A stretch of 64,000 nt of DNA from Brevibacterium sp. CS2 (lineage in GTDB: Bacteria; Actinomycetota; Actinomycetes; Actinomycetales; Brevibacteriaceae), in NCBI RefSeq assembly GCF_005280295.1, contig NZ_CP040020.1:1426001-1490000 (forward strand), given 5' to 3'. Numbering within the stretch: position 1 is the first letter of the stretch; the number at the start of each line of letters is the position of its first letter. Made by a program: the position numbers and the translations under genes. The notes below the pieces were generated by a model that saw only the letters and a program-made list of their open reading frames with translations, was not told the DNA's origin and ran no database searches. This document shows positions 6,745 through 15,666 of this stretch, piece after piece.

Positions 6745-8348
6745 GCACTGCGGCCTCCGTGAGCACCCCCGCCTCCCGCCTCGCGCTCCTGCGCCGGCTC
6801 CACCGGCAGCGCGGCGCAGCACCCTCCCGGGACGACCTCACCGTCATCGCCTACGCCGTCGTCCTCCTCGTGCTCGTCCTCGGGGTGCCGCTCGCCCGCG
6901 GCGCGGTGCTCCTCCTCGCCTCCGCCGAGGTGTCCACCGCCCTCGTGGCCGCGGCCGCACCCGGCTGGGCCGGTGCTGCGGCCGGCGCACTGCTCATCGC
7001 GTTCGCGCTGTTCGGGCGGGTGCGCGGGCCGGTGGCGCTCGCCCCGTTCGCCGTCCTCCTGCTCGCCCGCACCGATGTGCCCCGGCGCACGGCGCTCCGA
7101 CGCGGCTTCTGGATCTCCGCGCTCGCTGTGATCGGGGTGCTCCTGATCGTCGCCGGGGGCGTCGGCGGGGTGCTGGGCGTCGCAGCCGGGGTGCCCGTGC
7201 TCGCTGTCGTCCGGCTCGTCATCGCCGCCGCCGGACTCGGGCTCATCTGCTCGGTGGTCTGGCTCGCCGGGCAGGCGCGGATCCCGGGATTCGGCCCGGG
7301 GGCGGGTGCGGCGTGCGGTGCGCTGGGGGTCGCGGTGCACGTGCTCGCCTCGTTCGCGGTGCCGCCGCTGCAGTGGGTGGCGCCCTGGGGCTGGTTCGGG
7401 CTCAGCTGGCCGGCCGCCGGCGCGCTCCCTGGGCACACCGGGGGAGTGCTCGCCGGGCTGCCGGTGGTGCTCCTCTGCGTGCTCGCCGGGGTGCTCGCGC
7501 TGTGCGTCCCGCGTCTTCTCGATCAGGTCGGGGCCGAGGCGCTCGCCGCGCAGGCCGCGCGCAGGCAGGCGGCCGGGGCCGCGGCAGGGACCGGCGACCT
7601 CACCTCCGCGCTCGCCGCCTACCACGCCGTGCCCGTCACCGGGCGGGGCTGGCCGGCGGTGCGGGCGCGCTCCACCGCCCTCCGCTTCCTGCTGCGTGAC
7701 CTCGTGGGGGCGGCCCGCACGCCGACGACCCTCCTCGTGGGGGCGGCCGGGATCGCCGCCGCGGGCGCACTGATCGTGGCTGCGGTGACGACTGCGCTGA
7801 TGCCCGCGTGGGTGCTCGCCGCACCGGCTGCCGCCCTGCTGTTCACGGCCTCCGGGGTGCTCTGCGCCGGATTCCGGCACGCGGCGGAGACGGTCGGAGC
7901 GCCGGCGCTCTACGGGTATTCGATGGCCCGGCTCTACGGACTCCACGCGCTCCTGCCTGCCGGCGCGGCGCCGGTCCTCGCCGGGGCCGGCGCCGCTCTC
8001 ACCGTGCTCCTGACCGGGGCGCCGGTGGACGCGGGACGGACCGGGGTGCTCGCCGCGGTGCTCCTCGGCGTCCTCGCCATCGCGGCGCGTGCCTACGACA
8101 GCGCCAAGAGCGCGATGCCCGTGTCGATGCTCACCTCCTCGGTGCCCACCCCGGTGGGCGACCCCGTCATGGTCCTCGTCGCGCTCTGGCACTTCGACGC
8201 GGTGCTCCTCACCGGGGCGATCGGTGCGGTGATCATGGGACAGCTCGCCGCCGTCGGAGCAGGGCCCGCGCTCGCGCTGCTCGGCGGCACCCTCGCGACG
8301 CTCCTCGTCCTGCTGCACTTCCGGCTCGCCGCGCGCGCCGCGGAATGA
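6741..8348 (+). CDS. Multi-spanning membrane protein, probable ABC permease partner (DUF6297-like)
   Basis: A 535-residue protein with roughly ten to twelve Val/Ala/Leu-rich membrane spans, a short cytoplasmic N-terminus rich in Arg, and a hydrophilic stretch near residues 275-320 between two membrane halves. Its start GTG 6741 overlaps the ATPase stop, so the two genes form a translationally coupled ABC pair. Pairs of this type, with one small ATPase and a large poorly conserved permease, are common in actinobacteria; I place it near DUF6297 from layout rather than from a sharp motif. Substrate unknown. Confidence 0.65.
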   Translation: MSTAASVSTPASRLALLRRLHRQRGAAPSRDDLTVIAYAVVLLVLVLGVPLARGAVLLLASAEVSTALVAAAAPGWAGAAAGALLIAFALFGRVRGPVALAPFAVLLLARTDVPRRTALRRGFWISALAVIGVLLIVAGGVGGVLGVAAGVPVLAVVRLVIAAAGLGLICSVVWLAGQARIPGFGPGAGAACGALGVAVHVLASFAVPPLQWVAPWGWFGLSWPAAGALPGHTGGVLAGLPVVLLCVLAGVLALCVPRLLDQVGAEALAAQAARRQAAGAAAGTGDLTSALAAYHAVPVTGRGWPAVRARSTALRFLLRDLVGAARTPTTLLVGAAGIAAAGALIVAAVTTALMPAWVLAAPAAALLFTASGVLCAGFRHAAETVGAPALYGYSMARLYGLHALLPAGAAPVLAGAGAALTVLLTGAPVDAGRTGVLAAVLLGVLAIAARAYDSAKSAMPVSMLTSSVPTPVGDPVMVLVALWHFDAVLLTGAIGAVIMGQLAAVGAGPALALLGGTLATLLVLLHFRLAARAAE

Positions 8349-8510
8349 GAGCAGCCGGACGGGCCGGGGCGAGCCGGGGAGCTCACCGGGAGGGGCTCCT
8401 CGGGCCGTCGGCGCATTCCGTCCAGGCGCCTTGCCGGCCGGGGGATGCGCGAAGAGGCGGATCACGGCATGATGGAGAGGCTCACCCACCATCACGAGAC
8501 CGGAGTCGCC

Positions 8511-9251
8511 ATGGGGATCCTCAGCCTTCTGCGCCGCGACCGCGCGGACGAAAAGACCACCCGCCAGGCCGTGGAGGAGGCGCAGAAGCCGCCGCGCTCC
8601 GGTGAGGCCGGGGCGGACCCGGCCGCCGAGGAGGGCGGCGCGCTCCAGCACATGGTCGAGTCGTTCCGCGACATCGGCATCGACGGGAAGCTCACCTTCG
8701 ACTCGGCGGAGAAGGTCGCCCGGAAGGCCCAGCGCGGCCGCGGCAAGCGCGACCCGGAGCTCGCGATCCGGCGCATCATCCGCAGTCACCGCCGCGGCAT
8801 CACCGCCAGCGGGTTCCTCACCGGCCTGGGCGGTGCGATCACGCTGTCGGTGCTGCTGCCGACGAACGTCTTCGAGTTCTACGTCCAGGCCACCCGCATG
8901 GTCGCCGCGATCGCCTCCGTGCGCGGTTACGACCTCCGCGACGACGAGGTGCGCACCCGGGTGCTCGCCGCGCTCGTCGGCGAGGAGTCCGGCGACGTGC
9001 TGCGCAACATCGGGCTCGGGCCGGTGGCCGGCTTCGCCAGCCGCCAGGTCGCCAAGCGCCTGCCCCAGCCGCAGATCTCCGCGGTCGCCAACGCGATCGG
9101 CGGCCGGATCCTGCGCCGGTTCGGACTGCGCTCGGTGCGGCTGTTCGGCAAGGCGATCCCCGGCCTCGGCGGCGTCATCGGAGCGGCGAGCGACCGCGGT
9201 CAGCTGAAGAAGATCGCACGGACCGCGCTCGTGATGTTCCCGCAGGTGTGA
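8511..9251 (+). CDS. EcsC-family protein
   Basis: A 246-residue protein. After a charged disordered N-terminus (to about 45) it shows the EcsC pattern: a DxGIDGKLTFDSAEKVA segment, then RSHRRGITASGF leading into a Gly-rich hydrophobic stretch (GLGGAITLSVLLP), then QATRMVAAIASVRGYD and a C-terminal GKAIPGLGGVIGAAS. EcsC proteins are membrane-associated and of unclear function. ATG 8511 follows a GGAG; longer upstream starts would add a non-conserved segment. It appears monocistronic and is followed by an oppositely oriented tRNA. Confidence 0.75.
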   Translation: MGILSLLRRDRADEKTTRQAVEEAQKPPRSGEAGADPAAEEGGALQHMVESFRDIGIDGKLTFDSAEKVARKAQRGRGKRDPELAIRRIIRSHRRGITASGFLTGLGGAITLSVLLPTNVFEFYVQATRMVAAIASVRGYDLRDDEVRTRVLAALVGEESGDVLRNIGLGPVAGFASRQVAKRLPQPQISAVANAIGGRILRRFGLRSVRLFGKAIPGLGGVIGAASDRGQLKKIARTALVMFPQV

Positions 9252-9336
9252 GCGCGCGCGTCCACGGGGAGGTCGGGGTGCGCGGCGGCGGCAGCGCCTG
9301 GCCGGGTCACCGGAGTGTTTCCCCTGGTGAGAAGTG

Positions 9337-9409
9337 CGCCCCCGATTGGATTCGAACCAACGACACCCGCTTTAGGAGAGCGGTGCTCTATCCCCTGAGC
9401 TACGGGGGC
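9337..9409 (-). tRNA. tRNA-Arg (anticodon CCT)
   Basis: The reverse strand folds as a cloverleaf: acceptor GCCCCCG with CGGGGGC, D-arm with AGCTCAGGGGATAGAGC, anticodon stem CCGCT/AGCGG with loop CTCCTAA (anticodon CCT, reading AGG), and T-arm GGTTCGAATCC. CCA is not encoded. No integrase or repeated tRNA end flanks it. Confidence 0.95.
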
Positions 9410-9476
9410 ACGCGCCGCGGGCAGGTCAGCGCGCCCTGTCGGAATCGTGGGGGCGCGCCGGTCGCGGCGCACGGAC

Positions 9477-9482
9477 AGTCTA
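9477..9482 (-). promoter_or_regulatory. -10 box TAGACT for tRNA-Arg
   Basis: Reverse-strand TAGACT lies 67 nt upstream of the tRNA 5' end, leaving a precursor leader. A weak TTTCGG-like -35 is near 9500. Confidence 0.35.
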
Positions 9483-9550
9483 GCAGTCCGATCGGCGCCG
9501 AAATTTCGCCGCTGACGGTGCGCCGGGCGGTGATCGCGGCCCGATCCCGA

Positions 9551-9556
9551 TAGTCT
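9551..9556 (+). promoter_or_regulatory. -10 box TAGTCT, leaderless start of the helicase-like gene
   Basis: TAGTCT ends 6 nt before GTG 9563, and there is no purine-rich ribosome binding site, so transcription and translation probably start together. Confidence 0.5.
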
Positions 9557-9562
9557 CGAGCT

Positions 9563-12500
9563 GTGTCATATTCCGATTCCACTACTCAGGCCTCCGTCGG
9601 CGGAACGTTCGCGGCGTGGAAGGAACAGGCTGCCCGGATCGGCGGCCGGGACACCATGCTCCAGTACCGCGACTCCCGCGACGGTTCGATCGAGCTCACC
9701 GGTGCGCATCCCTCCGGGCTCGCCCAGCTGCTCGCCGGCCGGCCCACGCGCCTGTCGAGCCTGATCCGCGACCAGGAGCTGCTGTCCGACGCCCGTCGTC
9801 GCGCCCGCTCGATCCGGCAGAAGGCCGAGCAGCTCGCCAGTGAGCGCGGGATCAACACCGCGCACCTCGCGATCGGCTTCGCCACCTGGAGCCGCGACGA
9901 GTCCGGCGGTCGCACCGACTACATCGCCCCCGTCATGCTCCGCCACGTGCGGCTCGTGCCCCGCGGCAGCCGGGTCGAGGACTTCGAGATCGTGCTCGAC
10001 GACGAGATCACGATCAATCCTGCCCTCGTGTCCTACCTCGAGCGCCACCACCGGGTGACGATCGATGTCGACGAATGGGTCGAGGCGACCGGCAACAGCC
10101 ACGGCTTCGACCCCGCCCCGGTGTTCGAGCGCCTCCGCGCGCTCGCCAAGGGGATCCCCGGCCTGCTCGTCAACCAGCGTCTCGTCGTGTCGACCTTCGC
10201 CAACATCACGACCCCCTTCAGCGGGGAGGAGCTGCCCGGCGGCCACCCGGTGCTCCGTGCGCTCGCCGGTGACGATGCCGCCTGCCGCAGCTTCGGCGGC
10301 CCCGCCGCCCGGGCACCCGAACGCAGCGTCCAGTCGCATTCCGCTCCCGAGGCGCCCTCCGCCGGGAAGCCGCCGGCCGGCGGGAAGGCGGCGCGCGAAT
10401 CCTCGGCCGAGGTGTCTCTCGACGAGGGGCAGCCGACCGAGCCGATCCTCGACGCCGACATCCCCGGGAAGGCCTCCGCTTCTCCTGCTGCTCCGGCATC
10501 TGCATCCGCGCCCGCTTCCGATGACGCCCCTGCCGGTGACACGGAGCCTGCGGCGCAGGCCTCGGAGGAAGGTGCCTCGCGTGAGGGTGCCGCCGTCACC
10601 GGCGGCTCCGCTGCTCCGCCGGCCGGTGACGCGAAGGCCGATCCCATCGGCTCCGACGGCCCTGAGGCCGACGACTCCGACGGGCCGACCCACGCGGGAT
10701 CCGCCACCGGCGACTCCGATGCGGCCGACGCCTCGACCGCCGACGCCGAGTCCGACGAGGATTCCACTGCTGACGACGCCCCCACCGGCAGCACCGCCGT
10801 GCCGGTCGGGCGCCGGGAGCAGAAGCGGGCCGCACGGAAGCACGCAGCCGAGCGCCGCACCCCGCGCTCGGCGTCCCGCGACGACTCCTCGGGCTCCGAC
10901 CGGGACGACACCGGATTGGACGAGGCGAGCGCCGCGGACCCGGGCGCCGTGTCCGCACCGACGCCGAAGCCGCGCGAGCTGCCCCGGCCGCTGCCGGACC
11001 GGAAGCCGCAGGAGGAATTCCTCGCGATCGACGTCGACGGCGACCAGCAGGCCGTCGTTGATGCCGCCGTGATGGGCGAATCCGTGGTCGTCGACACCCC
11101 GCCCGGCACCGGCGCCACCCAGGTCGCCGTCGCGATCGCCACCACGCTCGCCCACACCGGCCGCAGCGTCCTCTACCTCGCGCAGAACTCCGATGCGCTC
11201 GGCGATTTCGCCTCCCGCCTCGAGCGCGCCGGGCTCGGCGGCTTCGCCGTCGACGGTCGGATGACCCCGACCGAGGTCCACACCCGCCTGATCTCGCTCA
11301 TCGCCGACGCCGAACGCGCACCCCGCCCCGACCTCGGCGGTCTGCTCGCCAAGCTCAACGACCAGCGGGCGATCCTCAGCGAGCACTCCGAGTCGCTCCA
11401 CCGGGTGCGCGAACCCTGGGGCGTGTCCGTGCTGTCGACCATGCGGCGCCTCGCGCAGCTCACCGCCGAGCAACCCGGTCCGTCGACCGCGGTGCGCTTC
11501 GACTCGTCCGTCGTCGAGGCGAGCGAGGCCGAGCGGGAGGACCTCCGCGCCCGCCTCATCGAGTTCTCCGAGCTCGGCGCCTTCACCCTCGACGTCGAGG
11601 ACACCGTGTGGTTCGGCGCCCGGTTCGCCAGCGATGAGGACGCCGAGGCGGCCCGCCGCGTCGCCGAGCGCGCCGGGAAGAAGATCCCGGCCCTCGTGGA
11701 GCTCGTCGAGCCGCTGCTCCGCCAAGCCGGCCTCAACCCCGCCCGCACCGTCGACGCCTGGGGCCGCTGCCTCGCCGTCCTGCTCGGCGTGCGCAGGACG
11801 CTCGACCGGTTCTCGCCCGACGTCTACGACCACAACCTGTCCGATCTCATCGCCGCGACCGGCAGCGCCGAGTATCGCCGCGAGCACCAGATCGAGATGG
11901 GCATGTTCGAGCGCAACCGGTACAAGAAGGCCGCACGCGAGTTCCTGCGCCCCGGCGCGACGGTCGACGACATGCACGCAGCACTGCTCGCCGCCGCCCA
12001 GCAGCGCGCCGAGTTGCGCGACATCGCCGGGCGTGACATCCGCCCGCAGATCCCGCGCGGCCTGCTCGAGGCCGACGAGCTCCACCAGGAGATCGTCGCC
12101 GACTTCCGCAAGCTCGAACCGGTGCTCAGCGACACCCCCGACGGCGGGGACCTCGGGTCCATGCTCGTCGAGGAGGCGCAGGCCCGGCTGCAGGCGCTCG
12201 GCGAGGACCGCGACAGCCTCGCGGACCTGCCTGCCCGCACCCGGATCGACACCGAGCTCCGCGGCCGCGGCCTCGGCGATCTCCTCAGCGACCTGCGCGA
12301 ACGCCGCGTGCCGCACGAGCTCGTGGGCCAGGAGTTCGACCTCGCCTACTGGGCGACCGTGCTCAAGCAGCTCGCCGCCGCCGATCCCCAGGTGGGCGGC
12401 CACGACGGGACCGAGCTCCATCGCGTCGTCGCCGACTACCGGATCTGCGACAAGCAGTACGTCGCCGCGGGCGCCGCCCGGCTGCGCTACAGCCACGGCC

Positions 12501-14518
12501 AGGGCTGGAAGCGCGCGATCGAGGAGCACCAGGACGAGGCGCAGGCCGTGCGCGACGCCCTGCGCTCCCGCCACCTCCACGTCGAGGCGCTGAGCGAGCA
12601 GGCACCGCGCGTGCTCACCGCGCTCGCCCCGGTGTGGATGATGAGCCCTTTCCAGGTGCCGGAGTACTTCGCCGACGTGCCGCTGTTCGACACCGTGATC
12701 ATCGCCGACGCCGGGCGGATGTCCGTGACCGAGGTGCTCCCGGCGATCGCCCGCTCCAAGCAGGTCATCGCACTCGGCGACGACCGGCTGCTCGGCCCGC
12801 GCGAGTTCAGCGTCGCCGTCGACCGCCGCGGCCAGCGCGACAACGCGAGCGGCCCGAGCGTGTTCGGCGCGCTCGCGGAGTTCCTCCCGTCCCACCGCCT
12901 CCACACGAGCTACCGGCACTCGCCGGCCGGCCTCGTCGACCTCGTCAACCGCCGGTTCTACGACTCGACGATCTCGAGCCTGCCGACCGCCCTGACGAAC
13001 GAGGGCTCCGGCGTCGAGTTCTCATTCGTGCCCGACGCGCTCGGCAGTCCCGACACCGCCACCGGTCAGGTCGAGAGCCTCGATGTCGAGGTCGACCGCG
13101 TCGTCGACCTCGTGCTCAAGCACGCGCGCACCCGCTCGCGGCAGTCGCTCGCCGTTGTCACCCTCACCCCGTGGCACGCGCAGCGCGTCGCCGCGGCGAT
13201 CCAGCAGGCGATCCGCACCTACCCCTACGTCGCGTCGTTCTTCACCGACCCGACGAAGGAGCCGTTCGTCGTCACCGACTGCGAACGGATCCAGGGGATG
13301 GCCCGGGATGCCGTGATCTTCTCACTCGGCTACGGCCGCACCCGGCAGGGTCGCGTCGTCTACAACTTCGGGGCGCTGTCGAAGCCCGGCGGGGAGAGGC
13401 TGCTCGCCGCAGCGGTGACCCGCGCCCGGCGCAAGCTCACCGTCGTGTCGTGCTTCGAGGCCGACGACTTCGAGCTCGCCCGCCTCCGCCACGGCGCCCG
13501 TGTGCTGCCCGGGCTGCTCGCGGACGCCGCCGCCGGCGGCCGCACCATGCCCGCCGCCGGTGACGCGGAGCGCGACCCGCTGATCTCCGACATCGCCGAG
13601 CGCCTGCTGCGCAGCGGGGTGTACTCCGACGAGGGGTACGAGGACATCGACCTCGCCGTCTCCGTATCCGCCGACCCCACCCAGGGGATGGCGCTCGCGG
13701 TGGAGACCGACGGTGCGGACTACGCCGCGACGGAGAGCATCCGTGAGCGCGAGCGGCTCCGCGCGGAGGCTCTCGCCCGACGCGGTTGGCGCCATCTGCG
13801 GGTGTGGTCGACGGATGCGTTCGTCGACCCGCAGGCGGAGGCGGATCGGATCTTCGAGATGTGGAAGGAGACCGTCGAGGATCGTTCCCCGCAGGCCGTG
13901 CTCGATGCCGCCCGCGCCGCAGCGGTGGTCGTGGGCCGGCAGGGCAACCGCCCCAAGCTCACCCCGGGGCTCCCGCTCCACACGTACTCCGCCGAGGACC
14001 TCGACGCGATGGTCGACTGGATCCAGTCCGACCGTGTGTCCCGCGGCGACGACGAGCTCAAGGCGCAGCTGCGCGCCGCACTCGCGCTCAAGGGCCGCTC
14101 CCGGCGCGTGGAGTCCGGGCTCGACGCCGCCGTCGCCCGCTACCGCGACCGCTATGCGCAGGCCAAGCGGTCCGCCGCGCCGCCGGCCGAGCAGGCCGGT
14201 CGCACCGAGGACGAGGTGTTCCTCCCCGCCGCGGGCGGCTCCGTGGGCCAGAGCGAGGTCATGCCGCTGTACAACACCGGCAAGCTCCGCGAGCAGGACC
14301 TCCTCGACGCCGGGCTCCGCGAGTCCGAGCAGGGCCGACGCTCGGAGGAGGAGCATGCGCCCGAGGCAGGTACCACACGGGAGAGCACTGGCCAAGGAGC
14401 AGAGAGTGCTGCGGATGGCGGCGGTGCCGGCAAGCATCCCGGGAAGCGCGTCGCGCAGGACGGTGATGCCCACGACGCCGGGGAATCCGCCTCCGATCGC
14501 GGGGACGCGCGGAGCTGA
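9563..14518 (+). CDS. Large SF1 helicase-like protein with degenerate ATPase motifs and C-terminal nuclease-like domain
   Basis: A 1651-residue protein. Residues 1-240 form an unidentified conserved N-terminus; about 245-470 is an acidic Ala/Asp/Ser/Pro-rich disordered linker; an SF1 (Dna2/UPF1-like) helicase core spans about 495-1300. Walker A reads PPGTGATQ, with Ala518 where the catalytic Lys belongs. Motif II reads VIIADAGR (about 1045-1052) instead of the usual DEA, and motif III reads GDDRLLGP. Later motifs (SYRHSP, RIQGMARDAVIFS, VTRARRKL at about 1285) are well kept. Residues about 1350-1440 resemble the restriction-endonuclease-like MTES_1575 domain (AVETDG, RERERLR, GWRHLRVWS). It probably binds nucleic acid but may not hydrolyse ATP. 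A small gene follows 8 nt downstream. Confidence 0.8.
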   Translation: MSYSDSTTQASVGGTFAAWKEQAARIGGRDTMLQYRDSRDGSIELTGAHPSGLAQLLAGRPTRLSSLIRDQELLSDARRRARSIRQKAEQLASERGINTAHLAIGFATWSRDESGGRTDYIAPVMLRHVRLVPRGSRVEDFEIVLDDEITINPALVSYLERHHRVTIDVDEWVEATGNSHGFDPAPVFERLRALAKGIPGLLVNQRLVVSTFANITTPFSGEELPGGHPVLRALAGDDAACRSFGGPAARAPERSVQSHSAPEAPSAGKPPAGGKAARESSAEVSLDEGQPTEPILDADIPGKASASPAAPASASAPASDDAPAGDTEPAAQASEEGASREGAAVTGGSAAPPAGDAKADPIGSDGPEADDSDGPTHAGSATGDSDAADASTADAESDEDSTADDAPTGSTAVPVGRREQKRAARKHAAERRTPRSASRDDSSGSDRDDTGLDEASAADPGAVSAPTPKPRELPRPLPDRKPQEEFLAIDVDGDQQAVVDAAVMGESVVVDTPPGTGATQVAVAIATTLAHTGRSVLYLAQNSDALGDFASRLERAGLGGFAVDGRMTPTEVHTRLISLIADAERAPRPDLGGLLAKLNDQRAILSEHSESLHRVREPWGVSVLSTMRRLAQLTAEQPGPSTAVRFDSSVVEASEAEREDLRARLIEFSELGAFTLDVEDTVWFGARFASDEDAEAARRVAERAGKKIPALVELVEPLLRQAGLNPARTVDAWGRCLAVLLGVRRTLDRFSPDVYDHNLSDLIAATGSAEYRREHQIEMGMFERNRYKKAAREFLRPGATVDDMHAALLAAAQQRAELRDIAGRDIRPQIPRGLLEADELHQEIVADFRKLEPVLSDTPDGGDLGSMLVEEAQARLQALGEDRDSLADLPARTRIDTELRGRGLGDLLSDLRERRVPHELVGQEFDLAYWATVLKQLAAADPQVGGHDGTELHRVVADYRICDKQYVAAGAARLRYSHGQGWKRAIEEHQDEAQAVRDALRSRHLHVEALSEQAPRVLTALAPVWMMSPFQVPEYFADVPLFDTVIIADAGRMSVTEVLPAIARSKQVIALGDDRLLGPREFSVAVDRRGQRDNASGPSVFGALAEFLPSHRLHTSYRHSPAGLVDLVNRRFYDSTISSLPTALTNEGSGVEFSFVPDALGSPDTATGQVESLDVEVDRVVDLVLKHARTRSRQSLAVVTLTPWHAQRVAAAIQQAIRTYPYVASFFTDPTKEPFVVTDCERIQGMARDAVIFSLGYGRTRQGRVVYNFGALSKPGGERLLAAAVTRARRKLTVVSCFEADDFELARLRHGARVLPGLLADAAAGGRTMPAAGDAERDPLISDIAERLLRSGVYSDEGYEDIDLAVSVSADPTQGMALAVETDGADYAATESIRERERLRAEALARRGWRHLRVWSTDAFVDPQAEADRIFEMWKETVEDRSPQAVLDAARAAAVVVGRQGNRPKLTPGLPLHTYSAEDLDAMVDWIQSDRVSRGDDELKAQLRAALALKGRSRRVESGLDAAVARYRDRYAQAKRSAAPPAEQAGRTEDEVFLPAAGGSVGQSEVMPLYNTGKLREQDLLDAGLRESEQGRRSEEEHAPEAGTTRESTGQGAESAADGGGAGKHPGKRVAQDGDAHDAGESASDRGDARS

Positions 14519-14526
14519 GGCGTCCC

Positions 14527-14769
14527 ATGCCGCCCGAGGAGCAGAACGGCATCGAGCCGAGCGCTGCCGACGACCGTGCTTCCGCGCAGCGGCGCGCCCG
14601 CGACGCACGGACCCGCGCGGCAGTCGAGGCCTACCGGCGTACGCTGCGCAACGAGTCATCGGCCGGCGACGGCCTCGATCGCGAGCCCGGCGGGCCCGGA
14701 GCGCTCAGCGCGGAGGAGGCCCGGCTGCTCGCCGAGCGCCCGCCCCACTGGCAGACCAAGCCGCGCTGA
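14527..14769 (+). CDS. Small hypothetical protein downstream of helicase-like gene
   Basis: An 80-residue hydrophilic, Arg/Ala/Glu-rich protein with a predicted helix (residues 20-45) and a conserved-looking C-terminus (LLAERPPHWQTKPR). It starts 8 nt after the helicase-like gene and ends before a strong terminator, so it is the last gene of that transcript. I do not recognise the family; codon use is typical of its neighbours. Confidence 0.65.
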   Translation: MPPEEQNGIEPSAADDRASAQRRARDARTRAAVEAYRRTLRNESSAGDGLDREPGGPGALSAEEARLLAERPPHWQTKPR

Positions 14770-14851
14770 GCGGGTTGACCGTCCTGGTGCACCACCGCAC
14801 CCCGTTCACCGGCCCGGGCGCGGCGCACGGCATTGAGGTGCCATCGACACG

Positions 14852-14885
14852 ACAGCGCCCCCGGACTCCTGTCCGGGGGCGCTGT
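14852..14885. terminator. Bidirectional terminator
   Basis: A perfect 14-bp stem, ACAGCGCCCCCGGA with TCCGGGGGCGCTGT, sits between convergent transcripts (helicase operon and mscL). Confidence 0.88.
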
Positions 14886-14934
14886 GATCGCGTCGGGTCC
14901 GAGGCGCCTCTGCGTGGAGGTCTGCCTCTTCGAC

Positions 14935-15399
14935 TCAGTGGCGCGGGGGGTAGTTCGGGTCGATGCCGGTGGCCGGGCCGCCCTCGAGGCGCTGGTCGGG
15001 GACGACGTCCTGGGCACCTTTGGCGAGCAGGTCGCGGATCTCGGCGAGCAGCTCCTCCTGGGTGGGGGGCACGTCCTCTTCAGCAGCACCGCGCTTGCGG
15101 AGCTCGTTGAGCTTGTTCATCGGCATGATGATGACGAAGTAGACGACAGCGGCGACGATGAGGAAGTTGATCGCCGCGGTGATCACGGCACCGAAGTCGA
15201 GGAAGGTCGCCTCGACGTCGGGACGGATGCGGAAGCCGAGACCGCCCACGTCCGGCGAGCCGACGGCCGCGATGAGCGGGTTGATGATGTTGTCGGAGAT
15301 GGCGTTCACGATCGCGGTGAACGCGGTACCGATGATGACGGCGGTCGCCAGCTCGATGACATTGCCGCGGAGGATGAAATCCCGGAAGCCCTTGAGCAT
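14935..15399 (-). CDS. mscL: Large-conductance mechanosensitive channel MscL
   Basis: A 154-residue membrane channel that opens under membrane tension and releases solutes during osmotic downshock. The signature N-terminus MLKGFRDFILRGNVIELA leads into TM1 (TAVIIGTAFTAIVNAI); a periplasmic loop (about 45-65) and TM2 (AAINFLIVAAVVYFVII) follow, then a charged C-terminal helix. The start at 15399 is chosen because it begins this conserved helix and has AAAGGA upstream; an upstream in-frame start would add 34 non-conserved residues. It follows the SAF, FmdB and cyclo-ligase genes on the same strand but 267 nt away. Confidence 0.95.
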   Translation of the reverse strand: MLKGFRDFILRGNVIELATAVIIGTAFTAIVNAISDNIINPLIAAVGSPDVGGLGFRIRPDVEATFLDFGAVITAAINFLIVAAVVYFVIIMPMNKLNELRKRGAAEEDVPPTQEELLAEIRDLLAKGAQDVVPDQRLEGGPATGIDPNYPPRH

Positions 15400-15666
15400 A
15401 GTGTGTCCTTTCACAGATGGGTCAGGAGCACACTGCTCCCGTGTGCGCATGAGCGCCCAGAACATGATAGCGGCGAAAAGACGATCCAGTAGACATTTCA
15501 AGCATCTCAGAATTTGATACTCGTCACATTACCGGGCCGGTTCTCGAGAGACTGACAGCTTGAGCACACGGAGCCGCTGGTGAGGTGGCCGATGTGCCGG
15601 TGAGCGGCCGGGATCGACCGCGACCGCAGCAGCATCGGACGCCTGCCGATGTCCTCTCGCTCCCTC

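Noticed and set aside
5934..8789. 951-aa minus-strand open frame across the ABC pair and EcsC gene
   Set aside because: It spans three real genes in the opposite direction and is low-complexity Arg/Gly/Glu sequence.
9337..9409. tRNA-Arg as an attachment site for an integrated element
   Set aside because: No integrase, no repeat of the tRNA 3' end and no shift in gene content nearby.
9566..12919. 1117-aa minus-strand open frame opposite the helicase-like gene
   Set aside because: High GC keeps the opposite frame open; its translation is Gly/Arg/His-rich with no domain, while the plus-strand protein has clear motifs.
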